From Sindora glabra (Eukaryota; Streptophyta; Magnoliopsida; Fabales; Fabaceae), in assembly GCA_020226215.1 (NCBI GenBank), contig CM035236.1, positions 62,708,268-62,772,267 of the forward strand: a stretch of 64,000 nucleotides of DNA, read 5' to 3'. Below the pieces are notes generated by a model. That model searched no databases and was not told where the DNA came from. It saw only the letters and a list, made by a program, of their open reading frames with translations. The number at the start of each line of letters is the position of its first letter. The first letter of the stretch is position 1. Positions 49,171 to 60,064 of this stretch are shown here, piece after piece. The position numbers and the translations under genes are program-made.

Positions 49171-50384
49171 AGCTTTTGCTAGTTCTTTACCAGTACTCTT
49201 TTTACCTAAAGTTATTATCCTAGCCGATGCAGGAGTTGATGCTGGTTGATACTAGGGTTTGCACGTTCGCTCCCTCGTTGAGTGTTTGGACATTCAAAGG
49301 CACGATGTCCCATTTGCCCACATTTGAAACAAGAGCCGCATTGCCCTATATGATTACGTCCATATTTAAGGCAACGTGGAGGTCTATCCCTAGGGGTTAG
49401 AGCTAGGTAAGTGGATTCAGTACTTCATCTTAGAACATTTACTTATCCATAGGAATGTGCTTAGTCACCTTATTCCATGCTTGGAGGTTTACTTTGAGTA
49501 GTTGTCATCTGGCTAGAGCTTCAACTTCTTCCTCATTGGAATCTAGTTTTCCTCTTGCTAAACCCGACTTCCCTACTTTATCTATCATTTAGACGTAATT
49601 CAGCTTTAAGTGCCTAGTCCAGGGTTTGCTGATATGTCATATCATCTATCATATTTACATGATCATAAATGTAGTTTCGGAGACCATACACAAATCTTCT
49701 TACTCTGGCTCACTTTATAGGTACTAGATCTTTTGCATAACGGGCTAGACAAGTGAATTCTACATCATGCTGTGCCACAGTTTTAGAGCCTTGAGTTAAT
49801 CTTTCAAATTCTCGAGTTTTGGCTTCACAGACACTTAGGGGAAGGAATCGATCTATTAACTCTACTTGGAATTGTTTCCAAGTAATCAACTTGTGTGTAA
49901 TGATGTGAGGCTCCACATTATGCACGTACCAGTAGTGGGCCATGCCTTCTAATTGGAAGCCTACTAATTCCACCATTAGGTTCTCGCTGCATCCTAACAA
50001 CCTATAGGTCCGCTCTATCTGATCCAAAAACTGATAGATATCGGCTGTGGGATCAGTACCATCATATTTAGGAGGATTTAACTTTTGGAACTCATGCACC
50101 AATTGTAGTTTCTCCTTTGGAGGTATAATTGGAGTCAGTTGCCTAGGCTCCTATGATGCAGGAGGTGGAGTAGTATGTGCCTAAGTTTGTTCTAGGATTC
50201 TTTCCATAGTTTGTTGTATCTACTGAAGCAGAGGCATCCAAACTGGAATCTCAAGCTTAGTAAATTCTACTCTAGGCTCGAGTACAAATGGTGCACTAGT
50301 AGAAGCTTCAGGCTCTGATGCCTCAGGCTATGTCCCAACTTGCTTGGACAGCATTGTACCCCTAGTTCGCTTTTTAGGTGCCAT
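49171..50384 (-). pseudogene. G2 gag
   Basis: I place the start at 50384 (Met-Ala-Pro-Lys-Lys-Arg), after the leader that follows the primer site. Four TAG codons interrupt the N-terminal linker. The retrotransposon Gag domain is open from 50102 to 49710 (HEFQKLNPPKYDGTDPT..., GMAHYWY, FLPLSVCEAKTREFERL). The CCHC zinc knuckle CFKCGQMGHRAFEC is intact at about 49290-49331. Gag would package element RNA. The frame is continuous with pol, as in this lineage. Confidence 0.9.
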
Positions 50385-50571
50385 ACCTATTACTATATCA
50401 CACAACAACCAATATACATAAGTATCATTACATGAAAATAGTCATAAAATTACTTGAAAAGGGACATGGATCCACAGGGATTGATGTATACTACTTCATT
50501 CTTTTCCACAGGTTTATAAAACATAGGGCCCTTATATACACTATACATGATTGACTTTACCCACAAATCTA

Positions 50572-50583
50572 GCTCTGATACCA
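50572..50583 (-). other. G2 primer binding site, initiator-Met tRNA
   Basis: The minus strand reads TGGTATCAGAGC, a match to the usual plant initiator-Met primer, four bases from the 5' LTR edge at 50588. Confidence 0.92.
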
Positions 50584-50587
50584 ACTT

Positions 50588-53280
50588 TGTCACAACCCAT
50601 TTTTAGGTATTGTGACCAACGTAAAAATACCTAATTGGCATTCAACCAATTAGATATCCTTACAAGCCTAACTTCTACTTCTACACCTTATTAAGATTGT
50701 ATATGCCTTTTAGAAATCAATAAGTAAATATAACTAAATAAATAAGCATTGCACGTGCAATAAAAACCTTTTTACAAACTCATTTTATACAAAAATAGTA
50801 TAAAGTTTTACAGCCATAATAGGTTCTCAGACTAAATTTATATGTACATCAACTTCTCCTATCCATAGAGGTCTTCATGCAAAGTGGTGCACATCAATCA
50901 ATCATTAGTGAGAGCTCCATGATCCTTATCTGCAAAAGAAATTTCCATAAAAAGAGTGAGTATAGGAATACTCAATGAGTAAGCACTCATCTTATAATCC
51001 CTAAGAATCTTCAAGATCTAATTCAAACTTAAAGTTTAAGCTTTCTTACATATGTTATGCTACTATCATAAATGGCTAGTATGGTATGGGATTCTTCCTT
51101 GTTTCTCTTGGTCCAACCTTATCCTATTTGCCTCCACCCTTTTCCGTCCAACCCTTATCACTCCTCTCTTTCATATAGAAGAATGCTGCAGGCCATAGGC
51201 CAATCTCCCCCACACATATCAAATAACACGAATGAGCCTTTGTAGGCTTTTGTACCAATTAAGGCAAAATCATGTCAATCTGGTATAATAAAGGTATGGC
51301 CAATACCAACTAACCATTAACATCCTAGCTTATTTTCCTTTATCTATGAGACAAGTATAAATTTCAAGTTTAACATTAAATAGTGTCAATCATTCCATAT
51401 TCTCATAATGTATCACAATATTGATACATTTAACATTTCACAATTCAATCTATTCTATCACTATACTTTATACCTTTTAAGAACATTCAAATAATTATAA
51501 TAATTTATCACATTGATCTAATCATATTCTAATATCAACACAATGAATTTTCAAGTATAAAATATTTAGTGTGTTTCATAAATATTTATTGAACAGTATT
51601 GTTCACGTGCGGATTTCCAAAACAGGGCAGTAGAGGGTGTATTACAACAGGGGTTCTAAAACATCTCTAAAATTTCTCAAATAAATATATGATGTTCAAA
51701 ACATGTTGATTGACAAATATGAGCCCTTAGGTGTCATAATTAATCAATATAATCTGTGCAAAAAATTCGTAGATGAGGCCCTTCCAAATCAGTTCCAGTA
51801 CTGGACAGCACTGGAGTTCTGAAATCCAAGGATTTATTTGACGAAACAAATGAACTTCAATTACCACGAAATTTTTCAGAAATTTGCCCAACATTTTGAA
51901 GGGTTTCTATAAATTTTTGCATAATTTTTCAACACTTGTAAGGGCCTCAATTAATTCAATTATAGAAGCAAAAACTATTAACATTCTATCTTAGCTGAAC
52001 TGGACCTATACACATATAAGACCCTGTTTCATGTTTCTAAAAATATCCAAAAATTCCCAATAAACTATACATGATTTCTAACATCATAAGGAACCCTAAA
52101 ATGGTTGGACTCAAATTTTTAAAGACTCCCATGAGTCTCACCAAATTAAGTATCTCGTTCTGAAGTTTCCTGGATTTTCAGAAAGTTATCAGCATACACC
52201 AATGTAACAATTTTTGCATGAAGGCTTATTCTAAGGCCACTCAATTTCATTACTAGCCTTCCTTCCAACTTAATTATGCTCTAATAACATCAAAACACAT
52301 ATCCAACCATAAAATTCCAGAACCATGCCTCCACACATGGCAACACAGAAAAATAATCCATAAATTGACAATTTAATCACCCAATCTAACATTCTATTGG
52401 AAAAAAATTCATAGGGGAAGCAAGTGAGTTGCCACTCACATTCAAATTTGTGTTCTTTAACCCTTCAAATACCTTCTCAAAGGCCTAGGGTTCTGATTTA
52501 CAGTAAGGAGAATGAAGCCTTCAAATTTTGGAGGACTTTTGTTAGGATTCTAGGAGGAAGATGAAGGTAACTTGATTTCCTTGCAAGATTTTGGTGCAAT
52601 CCTCTTGTTCTTTGCTCTTGGAATTAACTTCAAAGCTTGGTGCGTGCTACAATGGAGGTGAAGAATTTCGTGCAGGGTTTGGAGAGGGTGAAGTGCTGAT
52701 GACAAAATAGAAGAGGTAAGATTTATTTAGAGAAAAGGACTTTTTTGTAATTTTTAAGAAATATCTTTGATATTTTTGCAAAAAGGTCCTTGATATTTGC
52801 TGCAAGGACTCACGTGAAAAGCTGGTGGTTTCACCCTAAAAATCTCTAATTCAACCAATAAAAATAAGACAAGTTAAAACTTTTTTAGAAATATTGCACT
52901 TTGGCCCCAAATCTTCTCATAATTTCACTTTTTGCCATGTTCCTTTGGGCTTTTTTCTTGGGCTAAATGGGCTTCACGTTTTTGGGCCTATTTTTATTTA
53001 ATTTTGGGCCTTTATAAACTTAACTTAATTGGTCTAAAAGGAAATTTGAAGAACCAAATCAAACTATTGTATTTTCGGGCCTATTTTATCGAATTTTAAC
53101 TCATTCGGGTTCCTAAAATTTTCGCTGACGCTACTAAAATTTTCCTAATTGATTGAATATATTCTTAATCCATATTTAGATTCTCTCATCCATTCTAACT
53201 GAGCATGCTTAACTACAGAATATTACTAAATTTTGGTATTCTAAGATGTTATTGCTAATATACCACTTAGGGGTATTACA
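50588..53280 (-). repeat. G2 5' LTR
   Basis: 2693 bp, beginning TGTCACAACCC in plus-strand reading and ending GGGGTATTACA. It is collinear with 43004-45686. There is no coding content beyond chance ORFs. Confidence 0.93.
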
Positions 53281-53377
53281 ATAAAGGATTGAGAATTCTA
53301 GGCGGTTAGTTTCATTTGGACTTCAGATATAATTAATTAATGGCGGTCGATTGGAATTGGATTTGTTAATCGGCCCA

Positions 53378-53399
53378 AACTGATCAATTCTTGCCCTTA
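53378..53399 (-). repeat. H1 right terminal inverted repeat
   Basis: Read inward on the minus strand it is TAAGGGCAAGAATT, partly matching the left terminus at 19544. Together with 53281-53377 it is the right arm of the hAT element. Confidence 0.6.
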
Positions 53400-54103
53400 T
53401 TCAACATTATAAAGGAGAAGTTGCTTTCATTTCCACCATTTCTATCTCTATTTTTTAAAACAATTTTTAGGAATCCTTATTCTTTCATTCTTGATATCAA
53501 TATATCAACTATATACCATCATAATATCAGTTAAAAAACTTCAAACATAGAATCATGCTAAAATTAAATTTTACAAAAATAATATCCTAAATTAAATCAT
53601 ATGAAAAGAATAATATTAAATATGAGAAAAAATTATTATTACCTAATGAATCCATTGTAAAATAAATGTGGAATCAAGATTTGATCTAGGTTACGAGCTA
53701 TTCATGATTAGTCTTGATCAAAAACTCTAATAAGGATTCATTACTTCTATCAACCTTAAATGATAAACTTGATTAGGGATATCTTTTTGCACTAATGGGG
53801 ATTGTTTAGTATCAATCTCTTAGGGTTTAGGAATAGCAACTATTATTTATATTGATAACATTATTGAGTCAACCCATCATCAAGAATCACTTATTACCGC
53901 ATTAGTTAAGTTAGATTATCATTAGGCACAAACTATTTAATCACTTTAATATTAGGCCAACCCTTTTATATCTTATTTTATTATTGAATTAATAGACCCA
54001 CAATAAAAAATTTAAGAAACCATGCATTAATATGCCATAAGTAAAATGTAAAGAAGCATAAATCCATAACATTATGAACTATTCCTTTGAGATGATCCTA
54101 AAA
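53400..54103 (-). repeat. E1 5' LTR, middle segment
   Basis: It resumes the E1 LTR after the hAT element. The block near 53428-53555 aligns with 4066-4205, and 54021-54100 aligns with 4203-4285. An extra 462 bp at about 53559-54020, absent from the sister LTR, lies between the two blocks. The segment ends at the TAAAA duplication (54099-54103) of F3c. Confidence 0.8.
53559..54020. other. Extra 462-bp segment in E1 5' LTR, possible small insertion
   Basis: The sister LTR lacks this segment. It is flanked by CATGC on both sides (53554-53558 and 54021-54025), which could be a target duplication. The ends carry only weak inverted similarity (TAAAATTAAATTTT against TTTCTTAAATTTTT on the other strand). 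No coding content is present. A deletion between short direct repeats in the sister copy is the alternative. Confidence 0.55.
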
Positions 54104-57100
54104 TGTCATAACTTAAACTCGATCGTGATTGGCATGGATCCCGATACCTAGTTTCTACTAGCTTTAATATTTCTTATACCCATTTCACATACCAAGAATA
54201 TATATTCTTGTGGGAGTCTAAAATACATCCCCAATTTTATAAAAAAAAAGAGGGACAAAGTTTCCCTTATATTTGGACACTTCCTAAGGGCCATATATCC
54301 TAAGCTACAAAACCTATAAATTTTCTCAGATACGAGAACATCATCAACATACACAATACTACACAATCTCAAGATATATAGATATAGATGAACAATTTAA
54401 TCCATGAAATGTTAAATCAACAAAGTCTTTTTCTCTAGTTTTGATCCTAATCCAACTGTCAAGTCCTTCAACAAGGTGATCTTGATTCTCTATGGATGCA
54501 ATAAGTTCAAATATGCTTATTCCAACCTAAAAACATTTAAAATAAAATAAAGTGAGTTATGAGAACTCAGTGAGCATATATCTACTACTACAAATTCTCA
54601 ATTTAATTATATTAAATGATCACGCATTGATTAAGTATAAGTATTTAATTGGAGAAATAAATGCTATTTAAACTCTTTAGATCTCTAAAATATATGAAAC
54701 CAAGTTTTAGATTGAGTATTCACCTGCATGCAACTTGAATTCTATATTTCACATCACAAGTCATATTAACCTTAACCATTCACTAGAATAAGATATAATT
54801 ATCTTATCACACATAACCCATTTTGGGTAGTTTTCACATTCACAAATAGCCATTAAGGCTCAATCATAATTGAATTATCACAATCACATCAAGTCTTTGT
54901 AATCATATCAAATAGTAATATTCAAGCTCAAATAGACCTCAAAGTCATATCATTAGTGCATATTGATTTATAACAAATAATATACAAGCATTCACCTTCT
55001 AACTTACAGGTCAATTTTATATCCTTCACATTTGTTTGTTGGGAATATCCCATCTAGCTTTCACATCATCACCCCATCACAATCCATAATTTTCCATGTC
55101 ATTCATAGCATGATTCACAAATAATAGACACGAGAGCTTAATTATCATATCGTAAGATCTGATATAATTTCACACAAAGAAGTTATTTGTCATCACAGGG
55201 CAAATCAAAACATGTATCATAATATACATATATACTAGCACCACATGCCCTTTTTGCATAGCCATAACACTAATTCACATCTTAATACAATTAACACTAT
55301 AGTTTCTAGCATATAAATGACAAAGAAAGCTGAATCTCAAACATTCAACAGTCGATTATTCCATTAAATAGAGGTACCAATAAACAGCACTAAGCCACAT
55401 TTGTGCTTAAGCTTCAACATAAGACTTCACAAATATAAACAATCATCATTTTGGTAAAGTACATTGTCACAACTATTGACATTATAGCATTCTAATTATA
55501 ATTAAGTTTTGTAACAAGTAAAATATATGAAGAGATTGTAAATCATATCACTTATAAATCAAAAGCAATTAGTAAATCTTACGGGTGAGATATATACTCA
55601 CTTGGAATCACCCAACTACTTTGAAGATTCCCGAGTGTTCAATTTTCACCTTTCCTTTCTTCCTATTTCACAATGTATAAGAATAATTTATAAATAATTC
55701 AAATTCACTCCTTTTCTTCCCAAATCATTATTTTAGAATCTATCCATGATATTTTACTTTTCTATATTATAATTCTAATTTCATCAATGCTATACCAAGT
55801 ATCCAAAATAAGGTGATAAAGCAAGGGTTCTTTGAATCTAATTCAAGCTTTCCATGATATTAAAATATAACACTCTAGAAAGGCTTTACTCATACTATTC
55901 AAGAACTCTATGGCATAAAAATATTACTTTTAGAAGCATTACTAAGAATCTATAATATGCATAAGATAGGTTTTCTTGAATCAAGTTAGAATTTTTCAAA
56001 ATATTAAAATGTAATGATCTATATTTACTCAAATCATATTACTCTAGCAACCTATATCATAAAAATCTTACTTTTCTGAGCCATTATCATGAATTTCTAT
56101 TACACATAAGAAAAATGGGTTTTCTAAGTTAGCTTCAAACGTCCAATACAATAAAGTTAATAATATACAAAGATCCCAATCATGCTATTTTAATACTCTA
56201 TAGCATAAGAATCTAATTTTTCAAAGACATAATCATTTTTCTTAAAACATACAAAAATAGGCTTTTATGGATTAAGCATCAAATCATCATAAATATTAAA
56301 ATATTACAATTCTAAGTATGCTTACTTACGTCTAATGTAATGTCCCATTTTTTTTTAATTCTATCATTTGAATCTCTAAATTCTGAGGCTATAGCAACGA
56401 AGAGCACGTTTGAATTAGCTTGGTGGGTGAATCTTAAGTTGAGAGGAATTAAGTGTGAAGATAAACGAAATTTTGAAGGAAAAAGGATAGTAGGAAAATA
56501 ATTAATTTTCATAAACAGTATAGATGATCAGAGGAGATTAGAAAATCCTAAAAAGGGAAGTTGTCTAAGTCTAACAGTGTAAGGAATTTTAAACAGACAG
56601 AAACCCTATGGACTAAATTGTAAAAGTACAAAATCGGGTGTGGTTAAAATGGAGATAACCAAGATTTTGGGGTGTAATATGTGATTTTATTTAATATGGC
56701 CAATAGACACATGACAAGTGTCCTTGTTAGAAGAAAATGGACAAGTGTCCTTATTTGAAGAAATGACAAGAATAGCCTTACTAATTGGTGAAAAAGGACT
56801 AAATTACCCTTGGAAATTTTAAAAATGGCAAGAATACCCTAGAAGCTTCATGAAAACTTTTTCTTCTTCTCCATTCCACCTTGTAGCCGTAGATACCTCC
56901 ATGAAAGCAAGCTTGGACGTGCAAGAGAGAGAAGGAAGAGAGAGAAAATTTCTTTTGGCTTTTTCACCCAAAAATAGTGAGATTTAGGCTTAGTGGTAGA
57001 AGGGAAAGTTGCTCGTCTCATCAAGCTCTATCCATTGGTGTGTTTAGATTGAAGAAAAGCTCAAGTTTGATCAAGTTTGGGGAGCTCTAAGTGAGGATTT

Positions 57101-57536
57101 TCAAGTTGCACCAAGAGGTAAAAATGTTCTCCTCTAAAAGCTCTTTAAAGTACTCTTTTTAGTTTCTTGAAATTTTGATGTAGGTGTGGTCAAGGGTGAT
57201 TGAACATGGAGTTTAGGATGATTTGAATATGTTTAATGGTGTTTTGGATGTTGTTATGTTGATCTATGGCTTTGGTTTGGTGTAAAAACAACAAGAAACC
57301 ATGATGCACACACTAGGGTTTTAGAGGCATAATAGTGCATGTGAGGGTTTTGGCATGATTTGTTTGGAATTTAGCTAAATTGATAAAATTAAGATGATTC
57401 TTATGAATTATGAAGCTTATGAAAGTGTGTATGAGACTTCCCTTTTGAGAAGCCAAAACCATGAATGTGGAAAAGAAGGAAGGAAGGAAGGAGATTTAGT
57501 CATTTAAAATGTGTTTTTGGAAGATCAGTAATGTAT

Positions 57537-57825
57537 ATGGGGTAGAACACGGCCCATGTTGTACCCCATGTTCTGTACACGGGGTAGAACACGGCCCGTG
57601 TTTACCCCCGTGTTCTTTTCTGAGCAAGCCAATGAAGCCTCGAAGTGATCCAGAAAGAAACACGGCCCTGAACACGGGGTATGGGACCCCCGTGTTCTTT
57701 GTCAAGTGAACATTTTGGCTTTAATTCTTCACGTTTTGCATGGTTTTACTTCCGGATCCTTTTCTAATGTTCATATGTGTCATTTCAAAGCCTGAAAATA
57801 AGATATAGAGCATCTAAGTATGCAT
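57537..57825 (-). repeat. A1-LTR-like segment with three hairpins inside S4
   Basis: The reverse complement of about 57600-57825 matches the A1 LTR at about 24190-24390, including the motifs CACTTGACAAAGAACACGGG, AAAAGGATCC and GATGCTCTATAT. Hairpins are at 57537-57569 (ATGGGGTA/TACCCCAT), 57577-57613 and 57670-57697 (GAACACGGGGT arms with one inserted C). The overlapping ORFs on both strands (57496-57709) come from this symmetry. Confidence 0.85.
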
Positions 57826-58100
57826 TTATTTAAGTGGAGGAAGTAAAGAATACATGAAGTTTAAGGAAAGTGTTGATGTTCTAATAAGAACTATGATGTG
57901 TATTTGTATAAACTAAGGAGTGACAACTTGGAAAAGCAAGAGGAAGTGTAAAGAAGTTGTTAAGTGAGGGCAAAGGAAACATCACATTGGAAGCTTATAA
58001 AAGGTAGCTAGCTTTATCCTTAAGCTCTGTTTTCTATTTACAAAATTTTCGGTATATTTTGCCATTATATGGAATGTGTATGAATTAGCTGTGTGCACAC

Positions 58101-58300
58101 CCTGGGAAGACAGTCAAATACTGTGTGTGTAAGGCCTATGGCCCGAGTTTTCCCCGGGATGGTAATGAAATTGCTGTGTGCGGTGCCTATGGCCAGATAC
58201 CTCGGGAAGACAATGTGATACTGTGTGTGTAAGGCCTATGGCCCGAGTTTTCCCCGGGAAGATAGTGAATTGCTGTATGAGGCCTAGGTACGATTATCTG
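58101..58300 (+). repeat. 100-bp tandem duplication in S4
   Basis: Two units with exact 100-bp spacing. The core CTGTGTGTGTAAGGCCTATG occurs at 58121 and 58221, followed in both by GCCCGAGTTTTCCCCGGGA. Within each unit there is a shorter variant of the same theme (GCTGTGTGCGGTGCCTATGG near 58173), which suggests an older roughly 50-bp subrepeat. Confidence 0.88.
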
Positions 58301-58798
58301 TGATGGCCATCTAGATAATTATATGAGTCCTTGAATGGGCTTGTTGATTGCTATGTGTGATGCACATTTCTTACAATGGTATGGAATGAGATGATAAATG
58401 ATTAATTGATTTTGAAATGTATGTTTTATTTGCTTAAGGATTTGGAATGGCTCAATATATTTTTACAGTGATGGCTAGCTATTGAGAAACTCTGTTTCTT
58501 ATGTTTTCTGTGTTATACTAACCATTCTAGGTGATGCTTCTAGAAACCCTCTTGACAAAGGAGAATAGAGATTTGAAGTTGTATTATAAATGATTATGTG
58601 GTTGGTGATATTGTAAGTAATGGATGTATGTTTTGTAAGTTGAACTTTTTGTATAATTACATGACCCTTGCCTATGTTGTATGAGATACAGAAATTTGTG
58701 GTATTGTGAGCTAGTTCAGAGTAGAAGGCAAATTAGTATGCAATAATTATCTATTTAATGAGGATTAAGGTGTTAATAAGTAAGGGAGTTACATCTAA

Positions 58799-60064
58799 AA
58801 TACCTAGTTAGAGCTTGCGAGTGGTAGAATCATGTTGGTGGTGGAATCATGCTAGAACACCAATAAAGGTAAAAGGCCAAAGGTCCTTGCCACTACTGTC
58901 TAGGCTGATTGTATCTTGCGGTTCCTTCACACTAATCACTTGTAACTACTGGAAATGGATAATAAGCACTGGAGACGCCGCTGGAAGCTTTCTAGAATGT
59001 CTTTCATAAGAAAGTTGCCAATCTAAGCTGTTGTGTGGAAAACGCAGCACACGGTTGGTCCCTGCACGACTTCTACTCACCACCGATGGTGGCTTTGGGA
59101 CGTGAACAAAGGAAAGTTGATGATGGCACATGACTAGTAGGAGAGAAAAAATGAGGTGGCATGAAGAGAGAGAGAGAGGTAATCGGTGAAGAGGAGGGAG
59201 AAAAAGTGAAGAGAGAGTGTGGCTACGAAAAAATAAAATAGGAAGGAGAGAAAAGGAAAAAAAGAAAAAAAAAAGAAGCTAAAGGATATAATTTGGTACT
59301 TCTCACACCATATAAACTCATCCTTTTCTTAAATCTCACCCCTTTATCTTTATATTGAAATCGATCTTAGTTGTTCATTATTTTTAAAACCTGTTTTCAT
59401 AAAAATTCTTTTCCCTCTCCTATTTAAAATTCAAACCCCATCTCTAAACAATTATTAGAAAACTATTTTATTGAATCATGAATACATACACACACACACA
59501 CATATATATAGTATGATAATTCCATATATTTTGAGTTTAAAAAATATTCTCATAAAATTTTAAATTGTAAATAAAAGTTATCTACCAAAAACTAAAATCC
59601 ATATACTTCAAAACTTTACACCCTTAACTTCATGTGAGAACCACTAATTTAAATATTTTGTAAAATTTCAAAACAAACCTTGACCAAATAATTAGAATTT
59701 ATCTATCATCATTAATTAAAAATAATTATATTATAGCATTCAAAATAATAAAATTTTAAATATTATTTTTAGGATATTACAATCCCCTAAGAATAATTTA
59801 TCAAATATAAATAAATAATTTTATAAATCTTTGTACCTAATTATTTTCAACTTATGAGAAAATTCCTTATAAAAAATATTTAAATAAGCCTTGGATCAAT
59901 ATTGGCCAATTAAATAAAAATAAAATGTCATCATCAATATCATTCTAATGCCCTAAAACTTAAAAGAATAGAAATTTTAAAAATAATTATTAACTAAATA
60001 AATAAGATAAATATTCACAAGCATTGAAATTTATAAAACTTTAAATATTAACCTGGGAATCACA
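58799..60064 (-). other. F3c inner remainder, no gene seen
   Basis: LTR sequence of F3c after S4. ORFs on opposite strands at 58815-59009 and 58946-59131 overlap each other and show no family features. Purine-rich GAGAGA runs lie at 59165-59180. Confidence 0.55.

Larger units (their letters stand above)
43004..53280 (-). mobile_element. G2: complete-length Del/Tekay-type gypsy element
   Basis: G2 is 10277 bp with two LTRs (43004-45686 and 50588-53280), an initiator-Met primer site and a clean polypurine tract. Its gag-pol frame of about 1534 codons on the minus strand (50384 to 45783) shows no net frameshift but many stop codons. Flanking pentamers ATAAC (42999-43003) and ATAAA (53281-53285) differ at one position. 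The gag, CCHC, protease, RT, RNase H, integrase and C-terminal chromodomain-like order is that of Del/Tekay chromoviruses. It is the best preserved member of the gypsy family here and served as the ruler for reading E0 and E1. Confidence 0.93.
19544..53399 (+). mobile_element. H1: hAT (Ac/RICESLEEPER-like) DNA transposon, filled with later insertions
   Basis: The left terminus is TAGGGGTAGGAAAA and the right terminus, read inward, TAAGGGCAAGAATT; seven of the first ten bases agree. The flanking 8-bp sequences TTTAGCAC (19536-19543) and TTCAACAT (53400-53407) differ at three positions, all transitions, as expected for an old hAT duplication. The E1 LTR sequence continues from one side to the other in register with its sister LTR near 4045-4090. 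A hAT transposase remnant lies inside at 32521-34264. Removing the five retroelement insertions leaves about 7 kb of hAT DNA. The termini are decayed, so the exact edges carry some doubt. Confidence 0.75.
56336..58793 (+). mobile_element. S4: solo LTR inserted in F3c, with captured hairpins and tandem repeats
   Basis: The 2458-bp unit begins TGTAATGTCCC and ends GGGAGTTACA. It has an exact 5-bp duplication TCTAA (56331-56335 and 58794-58798). No coding domain is present. It contains an inverted segment related to the A1 LTR (about 57537-57825) and a 100-bp tandem duplication (58101-58300). Relationship to the other gypsy LTRs is supported by the TGTAAT start only, so its superfamily is less certain. 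Confidence 0.83.
54104..60064 (-). mobile_element. F3c: solo gypsy LTR of family F3, carrying S4
   Basis: In plus-strand reading it begins TGTCATAACTT and ends GGGAATCACA. It is flanked by exact TAAAA (54099-54103 and 60065-60069). The E1 LTR joins perfectly across it: GATGATCC-TAAAA then ATAGGTGG corresponds to 4273-4294 in the sister LTR. Without S4 it is about 3.5 kb. Its first 300 bp match F3a, and its last 300 bp match the 3' part of F3a. It contains a (CA)n(TA)n run at about 59486-59511 and A-rich tracts near 59240-59275. No gene was seen; the ORF at 54148-54372 is in LTR sequence. Confidence 0.87.

Noticed and set aside
53281..53399. Unassigned unique sequence after G2 as possible host DNA
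   Set aside because: It ends in a hAT-like terminus followed by the resumed E1 LTR, so it is best read as the right arm of H1.
57496..57709. Mirror ORFs on both strands in S4 as a small protein pair
   Set aside because: They are produced by the palindromic hairpins; the same mirror effect appears at 24234-24648 in A1.
58946..59131. Overlapping ORFs near 58.8-59.1 kb as a host gene fragment
   Set aside because: They are short, overlap on opposite strands, have no motif, and lie inside the F3c LTR, whose related copy F3a has similar sequence near 37.6 kb.
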